This document shows positions 46,870-55,713 of a stretch of DNA of 64,000 nucleotides, piece by piece. The stretch lies in assembly GCF_011769525.1 (NCBI RefSeq), contig NZ_CP050440.1:7550001-7614000 (forward strand), in the 5' to 3' direction. A program made the translations under genes and the position numbers. The notes below the pieces were generated by a model. The model was not told where the DNA came from. It did no database searches and saw only the letters and a program-made list of their open reading frames with translations. Each line of letters begins with the position of its first letter. Position 1 is the stretch's first letter. This stretch comes from Tolypothrix sp. PCC 7910. GTDB lineage: Bacteria; Cyanobacteriota; Cyanobacteriia; Cyanobacteriales; Nostocaceae.

Positions 46870-47121
46870 TCAAATTGATATTCTGTCTAAGCCTATCCAT
46901 CCGTTGATGGTTTCACGTTTGTTTGAACAAACAAGGCCTTCAGATTCATGATGACAATCCACAATGGTCGGTAACTCTTCTACAACATGTTCTGATAATA
47001 AGCAGGATTGATGTCCTAGAAATACTGGCATTTTTTGCCAACAATGTCGGCAGAACCAGTACATATCAGAACCATTGATATGTAGCAGTAGCAAGTTAGA
47101 GCAGCAAGGACAGTAATTCAT
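46870..47121 (-). CDS. Small zinc-ribbon protein
   Basis: An 83-residue protein starting MNYCPCCSNLLLLHINGSDM, with CPCC and CRHC motifs about 25 residues apart that should bind one zinc, and YWFCRHCWQKMP. Small proteins of this layout are widespread in cyanobacteria and unnamed. Two further cysteines and a histidine pair lie in the C-terminal half (VDCHHESEGLVCS). Function unknown; nucleic-acid or protein binding is possible. Confidence 0.65.
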   Translation of the reverse strand: MNYCPCCSNLLLLHINGSDMYWFCRHCWQKMPVFLGHQSCLLSEHVVEELPTIVDCHHESEGLVCSNKRETINGWIGLDRISI

Positions 47122-47473
47122 ATTTGCAAGTCCTGCAATAAGCCGAGCTAGAAAAATTCACTATCTATGCTTTTAGGATAATTATGAAATGTGAGGAACT
47201 TGTGAAGAAAGTTAAGTTATTCCTGCTTTTGTAATTTTTGTATACATTTCGCAATATATGAGTTGAATTGTTAATAATTGCTTCTCCAAACTAAAAAATG
47301 AGAACACATTTTTGAATTGCAGTTTTTGGGTTTATGTAAAAACAAATTACTAATAAATGATCTTCACAAGATCCTCAAATTATCCTCGTATATAAATTAA
47401 GTGTAGGGCTTGGGATCAAAATAAATAATACATTGCTCTTCAGTATCTCTATTTCTTTAAGGAACTTAAAATT
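47122..47473. other. Divergent promoter region of the zinc-ribbon and PEP synthase genes
   Basis: This 352-bp AT-rich gap has no gene. GATCTTCACAAGATC (47359-47373) is an inverted repeat with a 3-base centre about 100 bp before the PEP synthase start and could be an operator. AAGGAA at 47459-47464 is a plausible ribosome-binding site. Confidence 0.45.
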
Positions 47474-49984
47474 ATGCTAGAAATCTTGGATAATCAAGAA
47501 ATATCTCGCTCAGTTTCCAAAGAACAAGCATTTGTATTGCCCTTGGGTGAAGTAGGTATTGCAGATATTCCTTTAGTAGGTGGCAAAAACGCTTCTTTAG
47601 GGGAAATGATTCAGCAACTCCGGCGCAAAGGTGTAAAAGTTCCTACAGGCTTTGCTACCACTGCTTACGCATATAAATACTTTATTTCTGCGGCAGGTTT
47701 GGAAACAAAACTTAGAGAAATTTTTGCTGATTTAAATGTAGAGGATGTGCAAAATCTGCGGCAATGTGGGAAGAAAGCAAGGTTATTAATGCTGCAAACT
47801 CCGTTTCCTGTAGAATTGCAAGAAGCGATCGCCCAAGCTTATCGCAGTCTTTGTCAGCAATATGATGCTGAGATGGATACTGATGTAGCTGTTCGCTCCA
47901 GTGCGACTGCGGAAGATTTACCAGATGCTAGCTTTGCTGGACAGCAAGAAACCTATTTAAATGTTCATGGCTTAGAAGCTGTATTAGAAGCTTGTCACAA
48001 ATGCTTTGCTTCTATTTTTACCGATCGCGCCATTTCCTATCGCCAAATTAAGGGTTTTGACCACTTCAATGTTGCCCTTTCGGTAGGCGTGCAAAAAATG
48101 GTACGTTCTGACTTGGCTAGTTCTGGTGTCATGTTCTCTATTGATACCGAAACCGGCTTTAAAGACGCAGCCTTAATTACTGCTGCTTACGGTTTAGGCG
48201 AAAACGTTGTTCAAGGCGCAGTTAACCCTGACGAATATTTAGTATTTAAGCCCACATTAAAACAAGGATACCGCCCAATTATCAGGAAAAGCCTTGGCAG
48301 TAAAGAAATTAAGATGGTTTATGACTTGGGCGGCTCAAAATTAACTAAAAATATCTCCGTCGCCGCATCGGAACGGAATATATTTGCTCTCAATGATGAG
48401 GAGATTTTACAACTTGCTAATTGGGCTTGCATCATTGAAGAACATTACTCCCAAGTCCGTGGTACATATACGCCAATGGATATTGAGTGGGCAAAAGATG
48501 GGATTAGCAATGAACTCTTTATTGTCCAAGCGCGTCCAGAAACAGTGCAGTCCCAAAAGACGGGAAATATACTGCGGACTTATCGGTTATTAGGGACTGG
48601 GGATAGGGGACTGGGGACTGGGAAAGACAGTATTCAATCCCCAATCCCTGATACCCAATCCCTAATCCCTCTAGTTACAGGTCGTAGTGTCGGTGAGATG
48701 ATTGGGCAAGGTAAAGCCAGAGTAATTTTAGATGTGCATCAAATTAATCAGTTCCAAGCTGGGGAAATACTCGTAACTAACCGCACCGATCCAGACTGGG
48801 AACCGATTATGAAACGGGCTAGTGCGATTGTAACTAACGCTGGCGGACGTACTTGTCATGCAGCAATTATTGCCAGAGAGTTAGGAATTCCGGCGATAGT
48901 TGGTTGCGGTAATGCGACTACTATCTTGAAAACTGGGCAAGAAATTACTGTTAGTTGTGCAGAAGGTGAAACCGGAAAAGTTTACCCAGGTTTATTACCT
49001 TTTGAAATTCAAGAATTACCACTAGAAAAACTACCCCACACCCACACTCAAATTATGATGAATGTGGGCAATCCAGAAGAAGCATTTGGTTTTGCAGCTA
49101 TTCCTAATGATGGTGTGGGATTAGCGCGGATGGAATTTATTATTGCTAACCATATCAAAGCCCATCCTTTAGCCTTGATTCATTTTGATGAATTAGAAGA
49201 CGAATTAGCTAAATACAAAATTGCGGAGTTAACTACTCAATATGAAAATAAAGCGCAATTCTTTGTAGATAAAATAGCTGAAGGAATTGGCACGATCGCA
49301 TCTGCTTTTTATCCCAAACCTGTAATTGTGCGTCTGTCTGACTTCAAGAGTAACGAATACGCCAATCTTTTAGGTGGTAAACAATTTGAACCGAAAGAAG
49401 AAAACCCGATGATTGGCTGGCGTGGTGCTTCGCGCTACTACGATCAACGCTATCGTGAAGGCTTTGCTTTGGAATGTCAGGCGATGAAGCAAGTGCGCGA
49501 TCGCATGGGCTTAACCAACATCATTTTAATGATACCGTTCTGCCGGACACCTGAAGAAGGACGGCGAGTATTAGCTGAGATGGCAAACAATGGTTTAGTC
49601 AGAGGCGAAAACGGCTTACAAGTTTATGTGATGTGCGAATTGCCAAGTAACGTGATTCTCGCTGATGAGTTTGCTCAAGTATTTGATGGCTTCTCCATCG
49701 GTTCCAATGACTTGACGCAATTAACCCTCGGATTGGATCGAGATTCAGAATTAGTCGCCCATTTATTTGATGAACGCAATCAAGCTGTGAAGCGAACAAT
49801 CGCCAAAGCTATCCAAACAGTTAAACAGCACGGACGCAAAATTGGTATTTGCGGCCAAGCACCGAGTGATTACCCAGAATTCGCCCGCTTCCTTGTTGAA
49901 CAAGGAATTGATTCCATCAGCCTCAATCCAGATTCAGTACTGAAAACACTCCTAGAAATTGCTAATGCAGAAGCTAGGGGATGA
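47474..49984 (+). CDS. ppsA: Phosphoenolpyruvate synthase, with repeat insert in the linker
   Basis: An 836-residue PEP synthase (pyruvate, water dikinase). The ATP-binding domain has GGKNASLGEMI and DVAVRSSATAEDLPDASFAG; the phospho-histidine domain has GGRTCHAAIIARELGIPAIVG; the C-terminal PEP/pyruvate domain has NVGNPEEAFG, the MCELPSNV block and SIGSNDLTQL. It turns pyruvate plus ATP into PEP, AMP and phosphate. Residues near 375-398 (LLGTGDRGLGTGKDSIQ and SPIPDTQSLIP) are translated short tandem repeat DNA sitting in the linker between the ATP and histidine domains. The frame is kept, so the enzyme is probably active. Confidence 0.95.
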   Translation: MLEILDNQEISRSVSKEQAFVLPLGEVGIADIPLVGGKNASLGEMIQQLRRKGVKVPTGFATTAYAYKYFISAAGLETKLREIFADLNVEDVQNLRQCGKKARLLMLQTPFPVELQEAIAQAYRSLCQQYDAEMDTDVAVRSSATAEDLPDASFAGQQETYLNVHGLEAVLEACHKCFASIFTDRAISYRQIKGFDHFNVALSVGVQKMVRSDLASSGVMFSIDTETGFKDAALITAAYGLGENVVQGAVNPDEYLVFKPTLKQGYRPIIRKSLGSKEIKMVYDLGGSKLTKNISVAASERNIFALNDEEILQLANWACIIEEHYSQVRGTYTPMDIEWAKDGISNELFIVQARPETVQSQKTGNILRTYRLLGTGDRGLGTGKDSIQSPIPDTQSLIPLVTGRSVGEMIGQGKARVILDVHQINQFQAGEILVTNRTDPDWEPIMKRASAIVTNAGGRTCHAAIIARELGIPAIVGCGNATTILKTGQEITVSCAEGETGKVYPGLLPFEIQELPLEKLPHTHTQIMMNVGNPEEAFGFAAIPNDGVGLARMEFIIANHIKAHPLALIHFDELEDELAKYKIAELTTQYENKAQFFVDKIAEGIGTIASAFYPKPVIVRLSDFKSNEYANLLGGKQFEPKEENPMIGWRGASRYYDQRYREGFALECQAMKQVRDRMGLTNIILMIPFCRTPEEGRRVLAEMANNGLVRGENGLQVYVMCELPSNVILADEFAQVFDGFSIGSNDLTQLTLGLDRDSELVAHLFDERNQAVKRTIAKAIQTVKQHGRKIGICGQAPSDYPEFARFLVEQGIDSISLNPDSVLKTLLEIANAEARG
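48590..48670 (+). repeat. Short tandem repeats inside the ppsA coding frame
   Basis: Units such as GGGGACTGGGGACTGGG and CCCCAATCCCTGATACCC, of the kind found between genes elsewhere in the window, lie in frame in ppsA. The length keeps the reading frame and adds a low-complexity linker. The G-rich and C-rich halves could pair in the mRNA. Confidence 0.85.
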
Positions 49985-50117
49985 GGTAAGGGGGCAGATA
50001 AGGGGGATGAGGGGGATGAGGGAGATAAGGAGAAATAACTATTACCCATTACTCATTACTCATTACTCATTACCCATGCCCAATGCCCAATGCCCAATGC
50101 CCAATACCAAATAACTA
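49985..50117. repeat. Tandem short repeats after ppsA
   Basis: Runs of GGGGGATGA units (49990-50022), then ATTACTC units (50044-50075) and CCCAATG units (50080-50103) fill the gap before the stress-protein gene. AAGGAG at 50118-50123 is the ribosome-binding site of that gene. Confidence 0.8.
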
Positions 50118-50130
50118 AGGAGTAATCATT

Positions 50131-50658
50131 ATGTTTAATAAACTGTTGGTTGCGGTTAACAATTCAGAAATTGGTCAGCAAGTTTTTGATCAGGCTTTAG
50201 CTTTAGCGAAAGCAACTAATGCGGAATTAATGTTGCTCTATGTGCTTTCACCTTTTGATGAACGCTATCCCAATCCTCCTGGTATAGCTACAGATGGAAT
50301 TTACGCTCCTTTTACTCCTGATGATGTCAACTATTATCTGGGACAGTGGGAATCTTTAAAGCGTGAAGGAGCAGAATTTTTGACGTTGTTAAACAATAAA
50401 GCGATCGCTCAAGGTGTCAATGCCCAGTACACTCAGGAATTTGGCGATCCGAGTCGAATTATTTGCGATTTAGCCCGTAGTTGGCAAGCTGATTTAATTA
50501 TTCTCGGTCGGCGTGGGCTGACGGGAATTAGCGAGTTTTTCTTAGGTAGCGTTAGCAATTACGTGCTGCATCATGCTCCTTGTTCAGTTTTAGCAGTACA
50601 AGGGGTAGTTGATGCTGTTAAAGAAAATTCCCCAGCCACGTTAGCAGGTTCAGCTTGA
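50131..50658 (+). CDS. Universal stress protein
   Basis: A 175-residue UspA-fold protein. It opens MFNKLLVAVNNSEIGQQVFD and ends with the ATP-binding signature LIILGRRGLTGISEFFLGSV followed by SNYVLHHAPCSVLAVQ, so it belongs to the ATP-binding class. It lies between PEP synthase and a pyruvate-kinase-like gene on the same strand and has a good ribosome-binding site. Stress-linked control of PEP/pyruvate metabolism is a guess from context. Confidence 0.93.
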   Translation: MFNKLLVAVNNSEIGQQVFDQALALAKATNAELMLLYVLSPFDERYPNPPGIATDGIYAPFTPDDVNYYLGQWESLKREGAEFLTLLNNKAIAQGVNAQYTQEFGDPSRIICDLARSWQADLIILGRRGLTGISEFFLGSVSNYVLHHAPCSVLAVQGVVDAVKENSPATLAGSA

Positions 50659-50730
50659 TTTTTACAAGCAGTTTCATCCATGAGTATCATCTTTATTCCC
50701 TAACAATCGGACTTCCAACTTTTAACCTAT

Positions 50731-52254
50731 ATGCTGTCTTCAAGCTTAAAAACGCCCGATTTTGGTGTGGATCTATCCAATCCCCAAGCCTTACTTACCG
50801 CCTTACAACAGCTTCGTAGATGTGTTTATCAAGAAGGACAGGAGATTTTTCACGAATGGCGATCGCGCATTCATCGGCCAGCATTTATTAATAGTAGTCT
50901 CAACTTAGCTTATTATTTAGCACTGCGGCGTTATGACTTGCGGGAATTGCAAATGGCTTTGTTACCTTGGGGTTTATGTTCATTAGGACATATTGAAACC
51001 AAGGTTTTAGCACATTTAGATGCGGTAATTGCCACGTTAGCAGCTGCTTGTGATGTTAAGTTAAATTCTCCCATTAGTCACCCACCATTAGAGGAATTTT
51101 TTGAAGGCGATCGCTTGCTGCAAGAACAAACTGAGGCGCTGTTTGGCCAGACAATGCGTCAGCGTCGAGTCAGAATTATGGTGACATTGCCGACAGAAGC
51201 AGCTAGCAATTATGAGTTAGTCCGGAATCTCATTCACCAGGGAACCGATTGTGTACGGATTAACTGCTCTCATGATACTCCGGCTGAATGGTCTGCCATG
51301 ATTGCGAATGTGCGGTTGGCAGAAGCAGAGATGAAACATCCCTGTAAAATTTTAATGGATTTAGGCGGGCCGAAACCGCGAATTGAATTTACTCTCGCTC
51401 CTAATGGTAAACGTCACATCTGTCGTGGAGATTTGCTGCTGCTGACTCGTGATGTATCCACCACCGTTGGATCTAGTTGTTTCCAAGCCAGTTGTACTTT
51501 GCCGGAAGTACTAGATCAAATACAGCTAGGCGCGAGAGTATGGATTGATGATGGTCATATAGGTGGACTTGTGGAAGCCATCACAGATGAAGGTATCTGG
51601 ATACGCATTACTCAAACCCGCCTCAAAGGTAATAAACTTCAGCTGGATAAGGGTTTGAACTTTCCCGATACAGATTTGCACTTAAGTCCACTCACCAATC
51701 AAGACAAACAAGATCTCGACTTTATCGCTAGCCACGCCGAACTGGTGGATATTATTGGCTATTCCTTTGTGCAAAAAGCTGAGGATATTGCGCTTTTACA
51801 ACAGGAATTACAAGCCAGGTTACCAGCAGGTTCTCCCATCCCCGCGATCGTCGCTAAAATTGAAACCCCATTGGCTGTTAGCAACCTGCCAGAATTAATT
51901 GTGCAAGCAGCAGGTCAACAACCCTTTGGCATTATGATTGCTAGAGGCGATTTAGCTGTGGAAATTGGTTACCAGCGTTTAGCAGAAATTCAAGAAGAAA
52001 TTCTGTGGTTATGTGAAGCTGCCCATGTGCCTGTAATTTGGGCTACTCAAGTTTTAGAAAATCTCGTGAAACACGGAATGCCTTCACGGGCAGAAATGAC
52101 TGATGCAGCAATGGCAGAAAGGGCTGAGTGTGTCATGTTAAACAAAGGGGCTTATATTGTCCAGGCTGTAACAATTTTAGATGATGTACTCACCAGAATG
52201 CAGGCACATCAAATGAAGAAAACACACCAATTGCGCGCTTTACGTTCCTGGTAA
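50731..52254 (+). CDS. Atypical pyruvate-kinase-like protein
   Basis: A 507-residue protein with pyruvate kinase motifs from about residue 145 on: RRVRIMVTLP, RINCSHD (for RxNFSH), ILMDLGGPKPRIE (for DLxGPKIR), AIVAKIETPLAV (catalytic Lys and metal Glu), IMIARGDLAVEIG, WATQVLENLVKHGMPSRAEMTDA. The first ~140 residues are a helical extension not found in standard enzymes, and the C-terminal regulatory domain is missing. The substrate and metal residues appear present, but several motif changes leave activity open. It could work against the nearby PEP synthase (PEP to pyruvate with ATP formation). I am sure of the family, not of the reaction. Confidence 0.85.
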   Translation: MLSSSLKTPDFGVDLSNPQALLTALQQLRRCVYQEGQEIFHEWRSRIHRPAFINSSLNLAYYLALRRYDLRELQMALLPWGLCSLGHIETKVLAHLDAVIATLAAACDVKLNSPISHPPLEEFFEGDRLLQEQTEALFGQTMRQRRVRIMVTLPTEAASNYELVRNLIHQGTDCVRINCSHDTPAEWSAMIANVRLAEAEMKHPCKILMDLGGPKPRIEFTLAPNGKRHICRGDLLLLTRDVSTTVGSSCFQASCTLPEVLDQIQLGARVWIDDGHIGGLVEAITDEGIWIRITQTRLKGNKLQLDKGLNFPDTDLHLSPLTNQDKQDLDFIASHAELVDIIGYSFVQKAEDIALLQQELQARLPAGSPIPAIVAKIETPLAVSNLPELIVQAAGQQPFGIMIARGDLAVEIGYQRLAEIQEEILWLCEAAHVPVIWATQVLENLVKHGMPSRAEMTDAAMAERAECVMLNKGAYIVQAVTILDDVLTRMQAHQMKKTHQLRALRSW

Positions 52255-52858
52255 AAGTAGCGCTTTCTTTTCTGCAATTTTTGCAGCCAGCATCTGCTAA
52301 TTTGCATATCTCAGTTTAATTAAATATTTGTGTCTTTTGCCTGAAATAACACCTGAGTTATGTAAGTTAAATGTGAAAAAAAACTAATTAAATCAGGACT
52401 GACGCAACTGGTACATTCATCTTCTGTTTTAAGAGTCAAGAGTCAAAAATTGAGCTTTTTTGGACTTTTGACTCTTGACATTGGACAGCCTCAACGGAAA
52501 AAAGGTGACACTTGCGTAATCCTATAAATATTTAAGTCTGCTTTCTCTAACCAAATTATCCTCATTTAGGAGAAGCAGACTTTCCGCATATCACATAAAT
52601 TCTAGTAACTGCTGTACTTAATATTAATTTAAATAATATGACGCTCAGTTAAAATTATGTATATCAGGTTTTCTTAAGCTTAGATTAAAAATTATAAATT
52701 TGTAGTTTGTATCACAACTAACCTACGGAAATTGCAGAAAAATTGTATACTAATAGCTAAAAATATATGAAAATATTTTTAAATTATCAGCGATTTCATA
52801 GAGAATATATTAAACAGTAATTGCAGAATGTAATTATAAATTTTGGGAGTCTCTAGCC
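52255..52858. other. 604-bp gene-free stretch with an inverted repeat
   Basis: No gene seen. GTCAAGAGTCAAAA (52435-52448) and TTTTGACTCTTGAC (52466-52479) form a perfect 14-bp stem with a 17-base loop, a dispersed repeat type also present near 38380-38430 and 62640. The remainder is AT-rich. The missing 5' half of the STAND-type gene that follows is not visible here. Confidence 0.6.
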
Positions 52859-54835
52859 GTGTCAGTCAGTAGGATTCGTCAAAACCCAGCTATTAACAGA
52901 GTTGATGCGATTCGCAAAGATGCAGATGTTCAGCGGTTGATGAATTTGTTGGCGGCCTATCCTTTGGCAAAGCAAATAGTGCTAGCGAATTTGCACAAGC
53001 AATCGCCACAGCAGATTTGGCTAGATTGGCAGGATGTTAATATAAATTTAAATAAATTTAGTGATTATAAAAATAAAACAATCTTTAAATGTGTAGAATA
53101 TCCTCTCAAGGATTTATCTGCTGATACACAGAGCTTACTATTGTGCTTAGCACCCTTGAAGGGTTTGATTGACCGGAATGAACTGGTCAATTACATTAGA
53201 GAATTACAAAATTTAGAATTCCTTAAGAAATTTTCTTTAAAAAAAATTGACGCGGCTATTCAAGAAGCTATTGACTGGGGATTGTTAAAATCTCATAATA
53301 TTTTCGCCAATTTGCTGATTATCCAACCAGTATTTCCTTACTTCTTGAAACATAAGTTAGAAAGCCTCAACGAGCAAATGCATAAAGCGTTAGATGAGGC
53401 ATTTAAAAATCACTATTTAAAGTATGCAGAAAAATATTACCAGTTGTTAAATTCCCATAATTACCAAGAGCGGGAAAAGGGCAGATTATTTTGCCAATGG
53501 CAATATGATAACCTTTATCAAGCCTTGCAATTATGCTTGCAAAATCAAGAAAGTATTAGTATATATTTTTGTTTGGATAGATACTTAGATTTGATTAACG
53601 ATAATCAAGCCAACCAGAAGTTAGCAGAAACAGTCTGTCAACATCTAGAGACATATCCATCTGCGTTTATTCAAAGTGAATTAGGCTATCAAATACCCTT
53701 AGCAATTCAAAAACTAGGTCGCTGGCAACTGTTAAAAAAACAATATTCACAAGCCAGACAATCTTACACAAAAGCATTACAAATATACAGTGCTTTAGAT
53801 AGCCAAAAGCAAATACAGAAACAAATTTGGCAAGCTAGCACTTACTATAATTTAGGAATAATCGCCCAGCAAATGCAAGAATTTGCACAGGCAGAGAGCT
53901 ATTATCAACAGGCTTTGCATATTTACATCAAAAATAGCGATCGCTATCATCAAGCCCGTACCTATTACCAATTAGGTAATATTGCTCAACAAATATGGGA
54001 ATTGTCACAGGCGCAAAATTATTATCAACAAGCGTTAAAAATCTATATTGAACATGGCGATCGCTATTCTTGTGCCCGCACCCACTACAATTTAGGTGTA
54101 ATTGCCCAAGAATTGCGGGAATTTGCCGAAGCTCAGCGCAATTATCAACAAGCGTTAAAAATCTATGTTGAACATAGCGATCGCTATTCTTGCGCCAGCA
54201 CCTATTACAATTTGGGTGTAGTTGCCGAAGCCTTACAAGAACTATCACAGGCCCAGCGTAATTATCAACAGGCTTTGGATATTTATATTGAACATGGCGA
54301 TCGTTATCACCAAGCACTGACATATCAAAATTTGGCAAGTATAGCCGAACAAACGCAGGAATTTGCAGCAGCGCAACACCATTATCAACAAGCTTTGATC
54401 ATCTACATTGCCCAAGGCGATCGCTATGAGCAAGCTAAGATATATCAAGATTTGGCAAGTTTAGCCCAAAAAACACAGGAATTTGGAGAAGCGCAGCGCT
54501 ATTATCAACAAGCTTTGGATATCTATATCGAACAAAGCGATCGCTATGAGCAAGCTAATATTTACCAGCATTTAGGGCTAGTTGCTCAACAAATGCAAAA
54601 TTTACCACAGGCCCAGAGTTACTATCAACAAGCTTTGGATATTTATATCGAATATGGCGATCGCTATAAACAAGCGCGTACTTATCAAAACCTAGGATTT
54701 ATTTCCCAAACTATCCAGGATTCAGCACAGGCGCGACACAATTATCAAAAAGCTTTAGATATTTTTGTGGAATATGGCGATCGCTATTCTCAAGCACATA
54801 TTGAGTGCCAATTAGAACTTTTAGCACCAGTCTAG
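52859..54835 (+). CDS. TPR protein, apparently the C-terminal half of a STAND ATPase
   Basis: A 658-residue protein from GTG 52859. Residues 1-290 match the winged-helix and helical part that follows the NTPase in bacterial STAND/NB-ARC proteins (LMNLLAAYPLAKQIVLANLH, LLLCLAPLKGLIDRNELVNY), but there is no P-loop and no effector domain before it. Residues 290-650 are eight or nine 40-residue TPR units with the core YYQQALxIYIExGDRY. TPRs bind proteins. The GDRY codons contain a HIP1 site in nearly every unit. STAND proteins sense signals in immunity or development; here the switch domain is missing, so it may be a scaffold or a leftover. Confidence 0.85.
   Translation: MSVSRIRQNPAINRVDAIRKDADVQRLMNLLAAYPLAKQIVLANLHKQSPQQIWLDWQDVNINLNKFSDYKNKTIFKCVEYPLKDLSADTQSLLLCLAPLKGLIDRNELVNYIRELQNLEFLKKFSLKKIDAAIQEAIDWGLLKSHNIFANLLIIQPVFPYFLKHKLESLNEQMHKALDEAFKNHYLKYAEKYYQLLNSHNYQEREKGRLFCQWQYDNLYQALQLCLQNQESISIYFCLDRYLDLINDNQANQKLAETVCQHLETYPSAFIQSELGYQIPLAIQKLGRWQLLKKQYSQARQSYTKALQIYSALDSQKQIQKQIWQASTYYNLGIIAQQMQEFAQAESYYQQALHIYIKNSDRYHQARTYYQLGNIAQQIWELSQAQNYYQQALKIYIEHGDRYSCARTHYNLGVIAQELREFAEAQRNYQQALKIYVEHSDRYSCASTYYNLGVVAEALQELSQAQRNYQQALDIYIEHGDRYHQALTYQNLASIAEQTQEFAAAQHHYQQALIIYIAQGDRYEQAKIYQDLASLAQKTQEFGEAQRYYQQALDIYIEQSDRYEQANIYQHLGLVAQQMQNLPQAQSYYQQALDIYIEYGDRYKQARTYQNLGFISQTIQDSAQARHNYQKALDIFVEYGDRYSQAHIECQLELLAPV
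53937..54784 (+). repeat. Eight 120-bp coding repeats each carrying a HIP1 site
   Basis: GCGATCGC occurs at 53937, 54057, 54177, 54417, 54537, 54657 and 54777, and as GCGATCGT at 54297: exactly 120 bp apart each time. Each site encodes the D-R of GDRY or SDRY in one 40-residue TPR unit. The array arose by tandem duplication. Confidence 0.9.
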
Positions 54836-54848
54836 CTAGCCTTCGCTA

Positions 54849-55349
54849 TCAACGAGCCATCAAAGACTGGCTTAACCAATATGCAACCGTAGCAAATATC
54901 AATATTACAGACACAGGGCCAAACCAAATTCCTAAAGTAGGATTTTCGGTAGTGGCGAGATTGTACATTTGCCATTCAATGTAAGCAAAGAGCCAAACTA
55001 ATTCAAACTTTAACCAAACGATCATTGAGCAAGCAATTTGATATTGTCTCAATGCATTTTCTTCCGTAATTCTCACCACATAATTAAAAGTATGAGGATA
55101 CCGGTTGATCAACGTCAGCAGTCCATACATAAATAAACCCACAATTGGTAGCAACCAGATAACTTTTTTGCTACCCCAACCGTTAGCGCGACCATCAATG
55201 CCAAAATGGACTGGTATCGTATCGGGCAATGTTAACCAACCGTGAAGTGCGATGCCAAATAACGCCACTATTCCTGCTAACGCACCCCAATTTATTATTT
55301 GCAATAGCTGCGATTGAGGAATTACAAGAACAGGCCTTTGATTACTCAT
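54849..55349 (-). CDS. DUF1648 membrane protein
   Basis: A 166-residue membrane protein with four predicted helices. The DUF1648 signature is LPDTIPVHFGIDGRANGWGSKKVIW with the next helix LLPIVGLFMYGLLTLI. DUF1648 is found in SdpI-type immunity proteins and in many uncharacterised membrane proteins; there is no SdpC-like toxin gene here. Function unknown. Convergent with the TPR gene, 13 bp apart. Confidence 0.85.
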   Translation of the reverse strand: MSNQRPVLVIPQSQLLQIINWGALAGIVALFGIALHGWLTLPDTIPVHFGIDGRANGWGSKKVIWLLPIVGLFMYGLLTLINRYPHTFNYVVRITEENALRQYQIACSMIVWLKFELVWLFAYIEWQMYNLATTENPTLGIWFGPVSVILIFATVAYWLSQSLMAR

Positions 55350-55713
55350 GATATTTACCTTAATCTGCTGATTTTGGTCTTAATCTAGCCTGATTTTTGA
55401 AATATGAAACTAGTCCAAATGTCAAAAAAAATGGTTCTTCAGTATCTGTTATGCTAAAAATGTCTGCAAATAAGCCTGAAACCCTTATTGGGGAATAATA
55501 ACAGGCATTATAATTATCGTTTGAGCCTTGGCATTGAAATTGAATCTATAATCGCCTGTAAGCCTTGATTTTCAAGGAAAATTTTGAGGTTTAATTAAAA
55601 TTTCAGCATAACACCTACCGAAGAACCATAGTTTCTGCTAATGAAGTTGTTCAGAGGCAAAAGTATAAATTTCTGGAATTTTTAACTCTTGACCTTTGCC
55701 CCTAGACTCTTTC
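55350..55713. other. 364-bp gene-free stretch
   Basis: AT-rich, with no gene. TTAACTCTTGACC near 55681 is part of the dispersed repeat type. The gap holds the 3' end of the TpsB gene's transcript and the promoter of the DUF1648 gene. Confidence 0.4.

Noticed and set aside
53928-54338. 136-residue minus-strand frame in the TPR array
   Set aside because: Antisense of the 120-bp repeats, which keep all frames open; no start context.
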